A stretch of DNA of 64,000 nt from Pseudoxanthomonas sp. PXM03 (lineage in GTDB: Bacteria > Pseudomonadota > Gammaproteobacteria > Xanthomonadales > Xanthomonadaceae), in contig NZ_JACVAU010000003.1 in assembly GCF_014852005.1 (NCBI RefSeq), forward strand, positions 371,065-435,064. The letters run 5' to 3'. Position 1 is the stretch's first letter. Each line of letters begins with the position of its first letter. The translations under genes were made by a program, and so were the position numbers. Below are positions 48,365 to 56,787 of the stretch, in pieces. The notes beneath the pieces are model-generated. The model worked only from the letters and a program-made list of their open reading frames with translations, did no database searches and was not told the origin of the DNA.

Positions 48365-49024
48365 TCAGGCGCTGGCGGGTGCCGGCGCGACCACGCCGGA
48401 CGGGCGTGCCACCGGGCGGGGATGGCGGGCTTCCAGCGCATCGACCAGCGCCGTGGCTTCCTTCTCCATCTCCATCACGTAGCCGGTGACCTTGCCGCGG
48501 AAATAGCGGTGGAACAGCAGCGCCGGGATGGCCACGATCATGCCTGCGGCAGCGCACACGAGTGCCTTGCCGATGCCCCCCGCCAGCGCGTTGACATCGC
48601 CCACGCCACTGTCCTGGATGCCCAGGAACATCTGGATCATGCCCACCACGGTGCCCAGCAGGCCCAGCAGCGGACCGGCGGAGGCGATGCTGCCGAGGGC
48701 GTTGAGGAATTTCTCCATCCGGTGGACGACATGCCGGCCGGTGTCCTCGATGCGCTCGCGGATCTGCTCGCGCGGCTTGTTGCGCACATCCAGCGCCGCC
48801 GCCAGCACTTCACCCAGGGGCGAGTTGCGGCGCAGCGAATCGATGTGCGCCGCCTCAAGCTGCCCGCGGCCGGCCCACGCGCGCACTTCCTCACCCAGGC
48901 CGGGCGGCAGGATTTCCTTGCGGCGCAGCGACCAGAAGCGTTCCACCACGATGGCCAGGGCCAGTATGCCGAGCAGCAGCAGCGGGATCATCGGCCAACC
49001 GCCGGCCTTCACCAGTTCCAGCAC
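48365..49024 (-). CDS. exbB: MotA/TolQ/ExbB proton channel protein
   Basis: The 219-residue protein has three membrane segments (GWPMIPLLLLGILALAIVVERF; GSIASAGPLLGLLGTVVGMI; ALVCAAAGMIVAIPALLFH), the ExbB pattern. I choose GTG at 49022-49024 because GGAGG lies seven bases upstream, inside the end of comEC; a longer frame would add 28 residues. It forms the proton channel with the ExbD encoded 10 bases downstream. Confidence 0.94.
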   Translation of the reverse strand: MLELVKAGGWPMIPLLLLGILALAIVVERFWSLRRKEILPPGLGEEVRAWAGRGQLEAAHIDSLRRNSPLGEVLAAALDVRNKPREQIRERIEDTGRHVVHRMEKFLNALGSIASAGPLLGLLGTVVGMIQMFLGIQDSGVGDVNALAGGIGKALVCAAAGMIVAIPALLFHRYFRGKVTGYVMEMEKEATALVDALEARHPRPVARPSGVVAPAPASA

Positions 49025-49026
49025 GT

Positions 49027-51420
49027 TCAGTCCTCCGGCACATCGGGCCGTCCTTCTTCCAGCCGATAGGATAGCCCACCGGCCCGCTGGCGCCGCACGG
49101 CATCCCACCAGCGTGGCCGGTCGTGACGCCGTTCACGCACGCACAGCCCATCGCCACCCAGCCATATGCGCAACGCACCACCGGACTGTGTGTCAAGCAA
49201 TTCACCGCCCCGTGACTGCCAGCGGGCCACCACCTGGGCCCGCGGATGCCCGAAGCGGTTGCCTGCCCCGCTGGAATTCACGGCAAGCCGGGGCGACGTG
49301 GCGGCCACGAATGCCGGATCGGAGGAGCCGGCACTGCCGTGATGCGGCAGCACGACGACCTCCGACCTGAGCGAGCCCGCATCGCGATGGACCAGTCCGC
49401 GCTCGACGATGGCGCCGATGTCGCCCGGCAGCAGGACGCCCCCATGCGGCGTGTCCATCTTCAGCACGCAGCTCGCCTCGTTGCCCAGGTACGGAAAGTA
49501 GAGGCCCGGATGCAGGAAGCTGAAGCGCACGCCGTCCCACGTCCATGACGCGCCCGCCACGCAAGGCGCCCGCACATCCAGCGGGCTGCCCGGCGGCGCC
49601 AACACCGCCTGCACCGGAAAGGCATCGCGGACGGCATCGGCGCCGCCGGCATGATCGTTGTCGGCATGGCTGATCACCATCGCATGCAGGCGCGATACCC
49701 CCAGCGCACGCAGAGCCGGTACCACGGCCCGCTCGCCCGCATCGAAACCTTCCTCGACGGCGGGCCCCGCGTCGAACAGCAATACGTGGTGTGCCGTGCG
49801 TACCAGCACGGCCAGCCCCTGCCCCACATCGATCACCACCAGTTCGACTTCACCTTCGCGCGGCAACTCGCGATCGGGCCACAGCAGTGGCAGCCACAAC
49901 AGCAACGCAAGCGTTTTCCCCGGTACACCACGCGGCAGCAGCAACCAGAACCCGCCCCCCAGCGCCAGCCAAAGCGCCCATGCGCGACTTTCGGGCAGCC
50001 ACCACAACGCATAGGGATGTTTCGCCAGGCCTTCGAAGAGCTCCCAGCTCCACTCGAAGCACGCCGCAGCGGCGCGCCATGCCCATGCACCCGCACCCAC
50101 GTGCACCGTTTCCAGCCCTGTCCCGAGCAAGGACAGCGGCACCACCACCAGGCTCCACCATGGAATTGCAAGCAAGTTGGCCACCGGGCCTGCGAGCGAA
50201 GCCTGGCCGAACAACACAACGGTAAAGGGCAGCAGGCCTACCGTAGCCACTCCTTGGGCTGGCAGGAACGCCTTCGCCCAATGCTGCGAGGCCGGCAGGC
50301 ACCATGCCAGCCACGCCACACCGCCAAAGCTCAGCCAGAAACCTGCCGCCAGCAGCGACAAGGGGTCGAACACCAGTACGGCCAGCATCGCCAGCGCCAA
50401 TGCGTCGACCAGCCGCACATGGCGCCGTGCCAGCCGCGCGATCACCACCACCGCGATCATCAGCACGGTGCGTACCGTCGGCAGCGCGAAGCCGGCGACG
50501 GCGGCGTATCCCAGCGCGCCGGACAACGCCAGTGCGCCTGCCGCCTGCGGACGTGGAATCCTCCTCGACAGCGCGGGAAACAAGCTCCACACCCCCGCCC
50601 CACCCAAGGCACAGAATCCCGCCACCAGCCCCACGTGGAATCCGGAGATGGCGATCAGGTGGGTCAGGCCCGTGGCACGCAGCACCTGCCAGTCGGCGTC
50701 CTCCAGCGCCCGCGTGTCTCCCAGTGCCAGCGCCTGCACGAAGCGCGCCGACGGACCGGGCGTCGCACGTCCGATCCTGTCGGCCATGTCGCTGCGCCAC
50801 GCCTCAATACCCCCTCCCGGCGACAGCCGACGCGCACGCGTGGCATCGCGCACGTAGCCCATGGCGCTGATGCGCTGGGCCGCCGCATGGCGTTCCGCAT
50901 CCACGCCGCCGGGATTGGCCAGCCCGCGCGGCGCCCGCACGCGAACCTCGAACTGCCACCGCTCGCCCGCACCCAGTTGCATGCGAGGTCCAGGCTTCGT
51001 CGCACCGAAATCGTCGTACCACGCCAACCGGATCTGCCTGCCACGCAATGGCGCGGGTTGACGTTCCCCGTCATCAACGCGCAGCAGGAAGCGGGTTCGC
51101 CGCGCCTGTGGGTCAGGCAGGCCGACCACCTGCCCGCTGACTACCACGTCACGCCCTTCCCATGCCACAGGCAGCTGTGAACCCAGGCTCCACGCCGCAT
51201 GCAGTCCTGCCCATCCGATACCCGCCAACGCGGCGCCCAGCCAACGCCACCGGGAGGGAGACAACCATCCGACGAGCCCGAGCGCGAGCGCGCACCCCAG
51301 GATCGCCATCGCGGGCAGCGCAGGACGCCAGAGCATGACGACCATGCCGAGCAACAAGGCAGCCGTGCACGCCATCCCGAACGGCGGCAACGGCAGCGTC
51401 CGCATGCCCGTCGGTTCCAT
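49027..51420 (-). CDS. comEC: DNA internalisation competence protein ComEC/Rec2
   Basis: ComEC is the inner-membrane channel for single-stranded DNA in natural transformation. The 797-residue protein has an N-terminal DUF4131 region with membrane segments and an OB-like domain, the competence domain with ATGLTHLIAISGFHVGLVAGF, many helices, and a C-terminal metallo-beta-lactamase-like domain (VIDVGQGLAVLVRT, VISHADNDHAGG, LPHHGSAGSSD). ATG is at 51418-51420. The integrase gene ends one base upstream on the same strand, so the two may share a transcript. Confidence 0.95.
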   Translation of the reverse strand: MEPTGMRTLPLPPFGMACTAALLLGMVVMLWRPALPAMAILGCALALGLVGWLSPSRWRWLGAALAGIGWAGLHAAWSLGSQLPVAWEGRDVVVSGQVVGLPDPQARRTRFLLRVDDGERQPAPLRGRQIRLAWYDDFGATKPGPRMQLGAGERWQFEVRVRAPRGLANPGGVDAERHAAAQRISAMGYVRDATRARRLSPGGGIEAWRSDMADRIGRATPGPSARFVQALALGDTRALEDADWQVLRATGLTHLIAISGFHVGLVAGFCALGGAGVWSLFPALSRRIPRPQAAGALALSGALGYAAVAGFALPTVRTVLMIAVVVIARLARRHVRLVDALALAMLAVLVFDPLSLLAAGFWLSFGGVAWLAWCLPASQHWAKAFLPAQGVATVGLLPFTVVLFGQASLAGPVANLLAIPWWSLVVVPLSLLGTGLETVHVGAGAWAWRAAAACFEWSWELFEGLAKHPYALWWLPESRAWALWLALGGGFWLLLPRGVPGKTLALLLWLPLLWPDRELPREGEVELVVIDVGQGLAVLVRTAHHVLLFDAGPAVEEGFDAGERAVVPALRALGVSRLHAMVISHADNDHAGGADAVRDAFPVQAVLAPPGSPLDVRAPCVAGASWTWDGVRFSFLHPGLYFPYLGNEASCVLKMDTPHGGVLLPGDIGAIVERGLVHRDAGSLRSEVVVLPHHGSAGSSDPAFVAATSPRLAVNSSGAGNRFGHPRAQVVARWQSRGGELLDTQSGGALRIWLGGDGLCVRERRHDRPRWWDAVRRQRAGGLSYRLEEGRPDVPED

Positions 51421-51421
51421 G

Positions 51422-52426
51422 TCAGCGGTCCAGGGGACTGAGCACCGCGCCAGCGCCCCGATTGAGGACGTGTGTGTATATCTGGGTCGTCGCGACGTCC
51501 TTGTGCCCGAGCAGTTCCTGCACGGTGCGGATGTCGTAGCCGCTTTCGATCAGATGGGTGGCGAAGGAGTGGCGCAGCGTGTGCGCGGTCACCGGCTTGG
51601 TGATGCCCGCCGATACCCGCGCCCGCTTGAGCGCCCGCGCCAGCATCGCCTCGTCCAGGTGGTGGCGTCGCCACCGGTCATCGCGTGGATCCAGACTGAG
51701 GTTCCGCGCGGGGAACACGTACTGCCACCCCAGTTCGCGCCCGGCGCTCGGATACTTGCGCGAAAGCGCATGCGGAAGCCAGACCTCTCCCGCACCCTGC
51801 GCCAGGTCTTGCTGGTGCAGGACGTGCACGCGCTCCACCTCCGCCTGCAACGCCGGCACCAGGGACGCAGGCAACACCGTCCGGCGATCCTTTCCACCCT
51901 TGCCCTCCCGCACGGTGATCTCGTTGCGGGCGAAATCGACGTCCTTCACACGCAGGCGCACGCCTTCCATCAATCGCATGCCGCTGCCGTACAGCAGCCG
52001 GGCGAGCAGCGCCATGCGTCCGTCCATGTGGGCCAGCAAGGCTCTTACCTCCGAATGCGACAGCACCGTGGGAACCCGCAGCGGTCGTTTGGCGCGCACC
52101 ACATCGTCCATCCATGCGAGCTTCAGGCCCAGGACCTCGCGATACAGGAACAGCACTGCGGACAGCGCCTGGTTCTGCGTACTCGCCGCCACCTTGCCCT
52201 CGACTGCCAGGTTCGTCAGGAATGCCTCGACCTGCACCGCCCCGAGCTCGCGCGGATGACGTTTGCCATTGGCCAGAATGAACCGCCGGATCCATCCCAG
52301 GTAAGCCCGCTCGGTGCGCAAGCTGTAATGGCCCACGCGCAACCTGCGCGTGACTTCCTCCATCAACCCCACGCGCCCTACCGCCCCCGGGCCCGATACC
52401 GCCCCGTCTCCCGACTGATATTCCAT
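51422..52426 (-). CDS. intI: Integron integrase (tyrosine recombinase)
   Basis: This is the site-specific recombinase that moves gene cassettes between attC and attI. The 334-residue form (ATG at 52424-52426) has the SAM-like N-domain ([20 protein letters not shown]) and the catalytic domain with Arg in [23 protein letters not shown] and the nucleophile Tyr in TTQIYTHV. The integron-specific insertion absent from other tyrosine recombinases is clear: [20 protein letters not shown]. It appears intact. An internal ATG at 52361-52363 is an alternative start. It faces away from the cassettes, the normal layout, and abuts comEC. Confidence 0.97.
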   Translation of the reverse strand: MEYQSGDGAVSGPGAVGRVGLMEEVTRRLRVGHYSLRTERAYLGWIRRFILANGKRHPRELGAVQVEAFLTNLAVEGKVAASTQNQALSAVLFLYREVLGLKLAWMDDVVRAKRPLRVPTVLSHSEVRALLAHMDGRMALLARLLYGSGMRLMEGVRLRVKDVDFARNEITVREGKGGKDRRTVLPASLVPALQAEVERVHVLHQQDLAQGAGEVWLPHALSRKYPSAGRELGWQYVFPARNLSLDPRDDRWRRHHLDEAMLARALKRARVSAGITKPVTAHTLRHSFATHLIESGYDIRTVQELLGHKDVATTQIYTHVLNRGAGAVLSPLDR

Positions 52427-52523
52427 AGCCCCTGCATTCCATGCGACTAATGCAGGCAACGTCGCATCCGCGCTGCACCAAGGCCATCAGCCAAACGATT
52501 GATCCAGCATAGGAAAACCCCGA

Positions 52524-52552
52524 TTGACGCCCACAAGGCAAGCCTGAATACT
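52524..52552 (+). promoter_or_regulatory. Candidate cassette promoter Pc
   Basis: TTGACG (52524-52529, five of six to consensus) and AATACT (52547-52552, four of six) are separated by 17 bases and point into the cassette array. It lies between intI and attI, where Pc is expected in chromosomal integrons. Confidence 0.5.
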
Positions 52553-52560
52553 CCGCGCTA

Positions 52561-52593
52561 TTACCCCGGAATGGGGTCTACTAGGTGTTAGGC
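52561..52593 (+). other. attI site (cassette insertion point)
   Basis: The first junction G-TTAGGC (52587-52593) marks the crossover point between the integrase region and cassette 1. Upstream is a short hairpin ACCCC-GGAAT-GGGGT (52563-52577). The exact boundary of attI cannot be read without binding data. Confidence 0.7.
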
Positions 52594-52622
52594 CCAGTCA
52601 GACATTCTCAAAGGCCCTATCC

Positions 52623-52922
52623 ATGCTCAACCGCGCCTTTCTTCTCGGCACACTGTTACTAGCTAGCGGGGCATCCTTAGCCAAGCCCAGCACTGAGCTT
52701 CCTGAAGCACTACGCTCGGCCGAGGCTTATGTCTCAAGCCATAAAATTTCAAACACCCACCGTTACCTTGCTAGCATCTCGTGGCATGAGGAGCCAGGCC
52801 ACCCAGAGAAAAGTTGCTGGTCGGTCATGTGGCTACCAAACGAGCTAGCGTTTGATGCCCAGCTGGTCGTGTGGGTGTGCGGCGATGGCAGGATCAGCCA
52901 CCAAGCTGGCGGCTGGGCCTAA
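52623..52922 (+). CDS. Cassette 1: secreted hypothetical protein, 99 aa
   Basis: The product has a signal peptide (MLNRAFLLGTLLLASGASLA) and a mature part of about 79 residues with two cysteines (SCWSVMW and VWVCGDG) that could form a disulfide. AAGG lies eight bases before the ATG. Its TAA stop is made by the attC sequence CCTAAC. As the first cassette it should be the most strongly expressed from Pc. No family recognised. Confidence 0.75.
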   Translation: MLNRAFLLGTLLLASGASLAKPSTELPEALRSAEAYVSSHKISNTHRYLASISWHEEPGHPEKSCWSVMWLPNELAFDAQLVVWVCGDGRISHQAGGWA

Positions 52923-52976
52923 CAATTCATTCAAGCCGAACCCGCTTCGCGGGTCGGCTTAATTCTGGTGTTAGGC
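52917..52976 (+). other. attC site 1
   Basis: 60 bases from GCCTAAC to GTTAGGC with the stem AAGCCG-A-ACCCGC / GCGGGT-CGGCTT and TTC loop. Confidence 0.95.
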
Positions 52977-52979
52977 AGC

Positions 52980-53282
52980 ATGGACATAGATCAGGTTGCC
53001 GTTGTTGAGATCGATCTAGACGGTCGCTTGCTTGTTGCGCCAGCAACCCACGAGTTTCCGTTCGCATACCGCGAGGCAATGGAGGTGTCATGGGACCCAG
53101 CCACCCGAACACTCGGCTCCCCAATTCCGCGGGAATGGAGCTACGGCCGTTGGTTTCAACAAATCCAATCGGTCGCATCTGCGCAAGGCGTAGCGCTTGT
53201 CTTGGGTTCCAGCACCCGCTGGGTCAACGTGCCTGCTGATATCCAGACAGACATCTCGGAGGCAGCGGTTCATGCTGCCTAA
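52980..53282 (+). CDS. Cassette 2: hypothetical cytoplasmic protein, 100 aa
   Basis: ATG 52980 lies four bases after the cassette junction, with TTAGG of the attC as the only ribosome-site candidate. The product (MDIDQVAVVEIDLDGRLLV) has no signal or membrane segment. The final TAA is contributed by the attC. Pattern of an immunity or small regulatory protein is possible but unsupported. Confidence 0.75.
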   Translation: MDIDQVAVVEIDLDGRLLVAPATHEFPFAYREAMEVSWDPATRTLGSPIPREWSYGRWFQQIQSVASAQGVALVLGSSTRWVNVPADIQTDISEAAVHAA

Positions 53283-53336
53283 CAATTCATTCAAGCCGAA
53301 CCCGCTTCGCGGGTCGGCTTAATTCCGGTGTTAGGG
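53277..53336 (+). other. attC site 2
   Basis: 60 bases, GCCTAAC to GTTAGGG, same stem as site 1. Confidence 0.95.
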
Positions 53337-53346
53337 GGCTTGGGTA

Positions 53347-53748
53347 GTGTCATCGCTAAAACCACTAAAGTCCGTAGCGCACAACGTTTGCCACCAGTTC
53401 GCGAGCACAATGAACTACTGGGGCGGCGATTACGCTATCAATCATCTGGCCCGATCGGCCGGTAGCGCCGGCAACCTTGTCACGGTAGATCTCCTTGCTG
53501 GTACATCAAGCCCTGAACTCTCTGGCGAAGGAGCGCATGCCCCTCAGCTGCTTGCCCAAGAACTCCCACAACTTCTTGCAAAGGAAGGCTTCGCCACCGA
53601 CTTGCTTGCCAGTGCCACCGCTACGTACCGGTTCCGCGGTCCATTGCCGGAGCCGGGCGGGTCCGTGGCGTACGATTGCCGAGTAGAGTTCACAACAACC
53701 GGGGGCCGCTCTTACTCAGCCGAGCTTTCAGAGCTCAACGCTCCGTAG
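53347..53748 (+). CDS. Cassette 3: hypothetical protein, 133 aa
   Basis: GTG start at 53347 behind AGGGGG; ATG 53410 is an alternative. The sequence includes MNYWGGDYAINHLARSAG and a C-terminal beta-rich part (VAYDCRVEFTTTGGRSYSAEL). It has its own TAG stop six bases before the attC. No signal peptide or membrane segment. No family recognised. Confidence 0.7.
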   Translation: MSSLKPLKSVAHNVCHQFASTMNYWGGDYAINHLARSAGSAGNLVTVDLLAGTSSPELSGEGAHAPQLLAQELPQLLAKEGFATDLLASATATYRFRGPLPEPGGSVAYDCRVEFTTTGGRSYSAELSELNAP

Positions 53749-53753
53749 CCACC

Positions 53754-53842
53754 CCCTAACAATTCATTCAAGCCGAGCCCGCATCGTTACGGCAACGAGC
53801 GGACAGTTGGTCGGGCGGGCCGGCTTAATTCAGGCGTTAGGC
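53754..53842 (+). other. attC site 3, enlarged (89 bases)
   Basis: CCCTAAC to GTTAGGC. The arms AAGCCG-A-GCCCGC and GCGGGC-CGGCTT are conserved, but about 30 extra bases replace the usual three-base loop. Confidence 0.9.
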
Positions 53843-53845
53843 CGC

Positions 53846-54214
53846 ATGACCATTCTCACGCAAAGTCCGCTACAAGAAGCAAGGCCACTCAGCTATTTCA
53901 TCGGGCATCTATTCGAGATTCCTTCTTGGGCGTGGCTGTATGTTGCTGCCGACACATCGGAAATCTCGCTACACACGCCTTGCTACGCCCAAGCATTCGA
54001 TGCCCGCGAAATGACTGATGCCGAGATGGACGCGTTCGAGGACCATGTGGCCGGAGCCGGGGTCAAGCGCTTTCTCAACTCCGATCAACTCCAAGAGATC
54101 GTGGAGAATGGTAGGCAGCAGCATCCCGCGCCAACGCCGCAGCAAATCATTGACGCCATCGCCTACTATTGGACACATGATGCGTTTATTGAGCTTCCGC
54201 CCAATGCGGCCTAA
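53846..54214 (+). CDS. Cassette 4: hypothetical protein, 122 aa
   Basis: ATG 53846 lies four bases after the junction (GTTAGGCCGC ATG). The soluble product begins MTILTQSPLQEARPLSYFIG and is acidic in the middle (AREMTDAEMDAFEDHV). Its stop is the attC TAA. No family recognised with confidence. Confidence 0.75.
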   Translation: MTILTQSPLQEARPLSYFIGHLFEIPSWAWLYVAADTSEISLHTPCYAQAFDAREMTDAEMDAFEDHVAGAGVKRFLNSDQLQEIVENGRQQHPAPTPQQIIDAIAYYWTHDAFIELPPNAA

Positions 54215-54268
54215 CAATTCATTCAAGCCGAACCCGCTTCGCGGGTCGGCTTAATTCCGGCGTTAGAC
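54209..54268 (+). other. attC site 4
   Basis: 60 bases, GCCTAAC to GTTAGAC, standard stem. Confidence 0.95.
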
Positions 54269-54272
54269 ATCG

Positions 54273-54710
54273 GTGGAACTTTCTAGCGAGCTGACAGAAA
54301 AAGCGGACCTGCGCGGAAACGAGTACGCGTGGCGGCCGCAGGACTTTCCGGCCGTTATCGCAAAGGCCCGGGAGCTTGGCTTCGGCTGTCTCGGCGGCCA
54401 ATTTCAGTTTCGCGCGCCCGGCGCAACGTGCGAGATGTACTGGCTTAGCGCAGACCCCGATGAGCGCATGCCTGGTGAGTTGTGGGCCGACTACTCAGTG
54501 CGCTCATGCACTCAAACCGCCGACCGTTTCAAACTGGTGCTAGCTAGCACTGATTTTCTCGCTGAGGCGCGTCGTTGGCCGGATGTGCCACAGTTGGCCG
54601 ACCCTGCAGCTTCGCCGCTGGACCATCTATGCTTTGTCGCTTACTTCATCGGTGAGCAGCCGGTGTCTAACAATTCATTCAAGCCGACCCCGCTTCGCGG
54701 GTCGGCTTAA
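54273..54710 (+). CDS. Cassette 5: hypothetical protein ending in the attC-encoded tail
   Basis: GTG start at 54273 (MELSSELTEKADLRG). The frame does not stop at the attC boundary but reads into the site and ends at its inner TAA, giving the C-terminal peptide NNSFKPTPLRGSA. Total 145 residues, soluble, with three cysteines (FGCLGG, ATCEMYW, RSCTQ). No family recognised. Confidence 0.7.
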   Translation: MELSSELTEKADLRGNEYAWRPQDFPAVIAKARELGFGCLGGQFQFRAPGATCEMYWLSADPDERMPGELWADYSVRSCTQTADRFKLVLASTDFLAEARRWPDVPQLADPAASPLDHLCFVAYFIGEQPVSNNSFKPTPLRGSA

Positions 54711-54724
54711 TTCAGGCGTTAGGT
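54665..54724 (+). other. attC site 5, variant stem
   Basis: 60 bases, GTCTAAC to GTTAGGT. The left arm reads AAGCCGACCCCGC; the usual unpaired A is absent and an extra C takes the unpaired role. Confidence 0.94.
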
Positions 54725-54727
54725 GCC

Positions 54728-55033
54728 ATGGGAAGGATTCTTTCCGTCATTGCGAGCATCGTTGCCATCGTCATCCCGTTTGGTGTCGGCTATGCGCTTC
54801 GCCCTACTCCAGGGCAAAACACCCACGCGATGATGTGGCTACTCCTGACCGCCGCGAGCTTGGGCGCCTCCACCTTGCTTTCGGGGTTCGCCATCTACTA
54901 CGGCCAGGCCAGGTTTCGGACGCTACCGGCGCCACGTCCAATGCACCGCAAGATTGAGCTTGGCGTACTGATGCTTCCGCCAGTATTGTTCACCGCAATC
55001 GTTGTATTTCGGGTGCTGCGGTCTGGCACCTAA
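54728..55033 (+). CDS. Cassette 6: small membrane protein, 101 aa
   Basis: ATG 54728 directly follows GTTAGGTGCC. Three hydrophobic segments (SVIASIVAIVIPFGVGYAL; MMWLLLTAASLGASTLLSGFAIYY; LGVLMLPPVLFTAIVVF). The attC supplies the TAA. No family recognised. Confidence 0.75.
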   Translation: MGRILSVIASIVAIVIPFGVGYALRPTPGQNTHAMMWLLLTAASLGASTLLSGFAIYYGQARFRTLPAPRPMHRKIELGVLMLPPVLFTAIVVFRVLRSGT

Positions 55034-55087
55034 CAATTCATTCAAGCCGAACCCGCTTCGCGGGTCGGCTTAATTCAGGCGTTAGAG
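55028..55087 (+). other. attC site 6
   Basis: 60 bases, ACCTAAC to GTTAGAG, standard stem. Confidence 0.95.
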
Positions 55088-55093
55088 CCCTTG

Positions 55094-55405
55094 GTGATCG
55101 ACCCGAGAACACAAGCTTGGATCCTGTACTCGGTCGCTATCGCGTCGGGTAAAGCTCCGGCATCCCGCACGGATATCTCTGCTGCTGCCGACGCGATCAA
55201 CCATGCAGTTCCGACGCAACAAGAGCTCAATGGCGCGCTACAGCGGCTTGCTGCTTTTCAACTCGTTGAACCTCGGGGAAATTTTCATGCCCTCACTCCA
55301 TCCGGGATGGCGCTGTTCCGGGCGGCACAGACGGGTCGTTCCACTGTGACGGCAGTCTGGGCTGCACTCACTAGCGAGCTTGCCGGCATCTCTGGCGGGC
55401 TCTAA
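55094..55405 (+). CDS. Cassette 7: small protein, possibly winged-helix
   Basis: Start GTG 55094 (TTG 55091 also possible). The 103-residue product has the layout of a small winged-helix domain: TDISAAADAINHAVPTQQEL, LQRLAAFQLVEPRG, FHALTPSGMALFRAAQ. This is a visual impression only. The attC supplies the TAA. Confidence 0.65.
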   Translation: MIDPRTQAWILYSVAIASGKAPASRTDISAAADAINHAVPTQQELNGALQRLAAFQLVEPRGNFHALTPSGMALFRAAQTGRSTVTAVWAALTSELAGISGGL

Positions 55406-55459
55406 CAATTCATTCAAGCCGAACCCGCTTCGCGGGTCGGCTTAATTCAGGCGTTAGGT
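55400..55459 (+). other. attC site 7
   Basis: 60 bases, CTCTAAC to GTTAGGT, standard stem. Confidence 0.95.
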
Positions 55460-55463
55460 TGCA

Positions 55464-55814
55464 GTGGCAATAACTCGCGCATCTCTGCTCAAAGAGCTCC
55501 TGCACTTCAGCCGACCGATCGCTGACGTTGTAAGTGATTTGTCAGCCTTTGGATGGGACGCGGACGAGGACTTAGCTACTTTGGATGCGGCGCATATCTC
55601 GGCCGTCCTAAACCGCTTCCTTTCCGGAGATATTTCGGACACAGACGTGGAGGACTGGGCCAATGCCATTGAGTGCCGTGAAGACATTGGGTTCCTCCAG
55701 GACCCCCCTGTCGCTGACGCACTTGATGAGTTGGCCAACCCCTTGCTTACCCGGCCACTAACAAGGCAATCTGCCGCGGAATGGGTTGCCACCTTTAGCG
55801 GAGCTGCAACCTAA
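55464..55814 (+). CDS. Cassette 8: acidic hypothetical protein, 116 aa
   Basis: GTG start at 55464, five bases after TTAGG. The product is acidic and helical (DLSAFGWDADEDLATLDAAHISAVL, GDISDTDVEDWANAIECRED). Layout resembles small immunity-type proteins, without firm evidence. The attC supplies the TAA. Confidence 0.72.
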   Translation: MAITRASLLKELLHFSRPIADVVSDLSAFGWDADEDLATLDAAHISAVLNRFLSGDISDTDVEDWANAIECREDIGFLQDPPVADALDELANPLLTRPLTRQSAAEWVATFSGAAT

Positions 55815-55868
55815 CAATTCATTCAAGCCGAACCCGCTTCGCGGGTCGGCTTAATTCAGGCGTTAGGC
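55809..55868 (+). other. attC site 8
   Basis: 60 bases, ACCTAAC to GTTAGGC, standard stem. Confidence 0.95.
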
Positions 55869-55873
55869 CCTCG

Positions 55874-56305
55874 ATGAAGATCATCGCGTTCTACATTAAA
55901 CAGATCATCCTCCTTGGCACGACCGGCTTCCTCGCATGGTTATGTGTCGGCTGGTGGCACATTGGGTGGTTCTGGGCCAATGACGCTCATTACGCTTGGT
56001 TGATTGCCCTTGCACTTGTTGCCCTTTTTCTCCTACTGATCTGCACACCGATTCAAGTTTCAATATCAAAGGTGCGCAATGATTCTGTTGCATACCTTGG
56101 CGGTCTTCTTGCAGGCCCAACTGCCATCCTTCTTTACCTAGCTCTCAACACTCGGTTTGAGCTCAATGGGCAAAACTACGTAACACACCAGGCTTGGATG
56201 CACGTCATATTTGGTCTGCTCGGGCTTTGGTTCTCCTTCAACTACAGGCGCCGCTTCGGGCCTAACAATTCATTCAAGCCGAAGCCGCTTCGCGGCTCGG
56301 CTTAA
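55874..56305 (+). CDS. Cassette 9: membrane protein ending in the attC-encoded tail
   Basis: ATG 55874 (MKIIAFYIKQIILLG). About four membrane segments, rich in Trp near the first (FLAWLCVGWWHIGWFW). The frame runs through the attC and ends at the inner TAA, giving PNNSFKPKPLRGSA as the C-terminus. Total 143 residues. No family recognised. Confidence 0.72.
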   Translation: MKIIAFYIKQIILLGTTGFLAWLCVGWWHIGWFWANDAHYAWLIALALVALFLLLICTPIQVSISKVRNDSVAYLGGLLAGPTAILLYLALNTRFELNGQNYVTHQAWMHVIFGLLGLWFSFNYRRRFGPNNSFKPKPLRGSA

Positions 56306-56319
56306 TTCAGGCGTTAGCC
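56260..56319 (+). other. attC site 9, AGCCGC stem variant
   Basis: 60 bases, GCCTAAC to GTTAGCC. Stem AGCCGC/GCGGCT instead of ACCCGC/GCGGGT: both sides changed together. Confidence 0.95.
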
Positions 56320-56333
56320 CCTTGGGAGACTCC

Positions 56334-56714
56334 ATGCGCAAGATACTTCTCGCTTCGGTAATTGCACTGCTGACAGCCTGCTCTGCTGGCTCACAGCACC
56401 AAGACCACACGCTACCCAACGGGCAAGTGATCAAGCTCATAGGAATCACCAAGATGTTCTCCACCAACGGCAAGAACAAGTGGCTCGTTCTTAACTATCA
56501 AACTGACCTGCCGATGTCCGACAAGTCAGCCCTGGGGAAGGAGGCCGATGAAATATGGGTCTTCTTCAAGAATGACGTTGAGCAGGCTGGGATGAGTGAG
56601 GCTGCTATCGTGGCCCACAGCCGCCCTACCGGCTTCATCATCCAAGAGTCAAAGACCCAAGGCTTCTCGTATGAGAAGCTCGCAGATGGAAGTTGGTCTC
56701 GTGGCGGGGGCTAA
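56334..56714 (+). CDS. Cassette 10: lipoprotein, 126 aa
   Basis: ATG 56334 with GGGAG upstream. Signal MRKILLASVIALLTAC with lipobox LTAC (Cys16). The mature part contains IKLIGITKMFSTNGKNKWLVL and may be beta-rich. Likely anchored in the periplasm. The attC supplies the TAA. No family recognised. Confidence 0.8.
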   Translation: MRKILLASVIALLTACSAGSQHQDHTLPNGQVIKLIGITKMFSTNGKNKWLVLNYQTDLPMSDKSALGKEADEIWVFFKNDVEQAGMSEAAIVAHSRPTGFIIQESKTQGFSYEKLADGSWSRGGG

Positions 56715-56768
56715 CAATTCATTCAAGCCGAACCCGCTTCGCGGGTCGGCTTAATTCAGGCGTTATAC
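56709..56768 (+). other. attC site 10
   Basis: 60 bases, GGCTAAC to GTTATAC, standard stem. The right-hand core is GTTATAC rather than GTTAGGC. Confidence 0.93.
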
Positions 56769-56787
56769 GTGGGTGGGGCTTTGATCG

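Noticed and set aside
52575..52593. TACTAGGTGTTAG as a LexA box controlling intI
   Set aside because: The Xanthomonadales LexA pattern I recall is TTAG-N6-TACTA; here the half-sites are in the wrong order and spacing.
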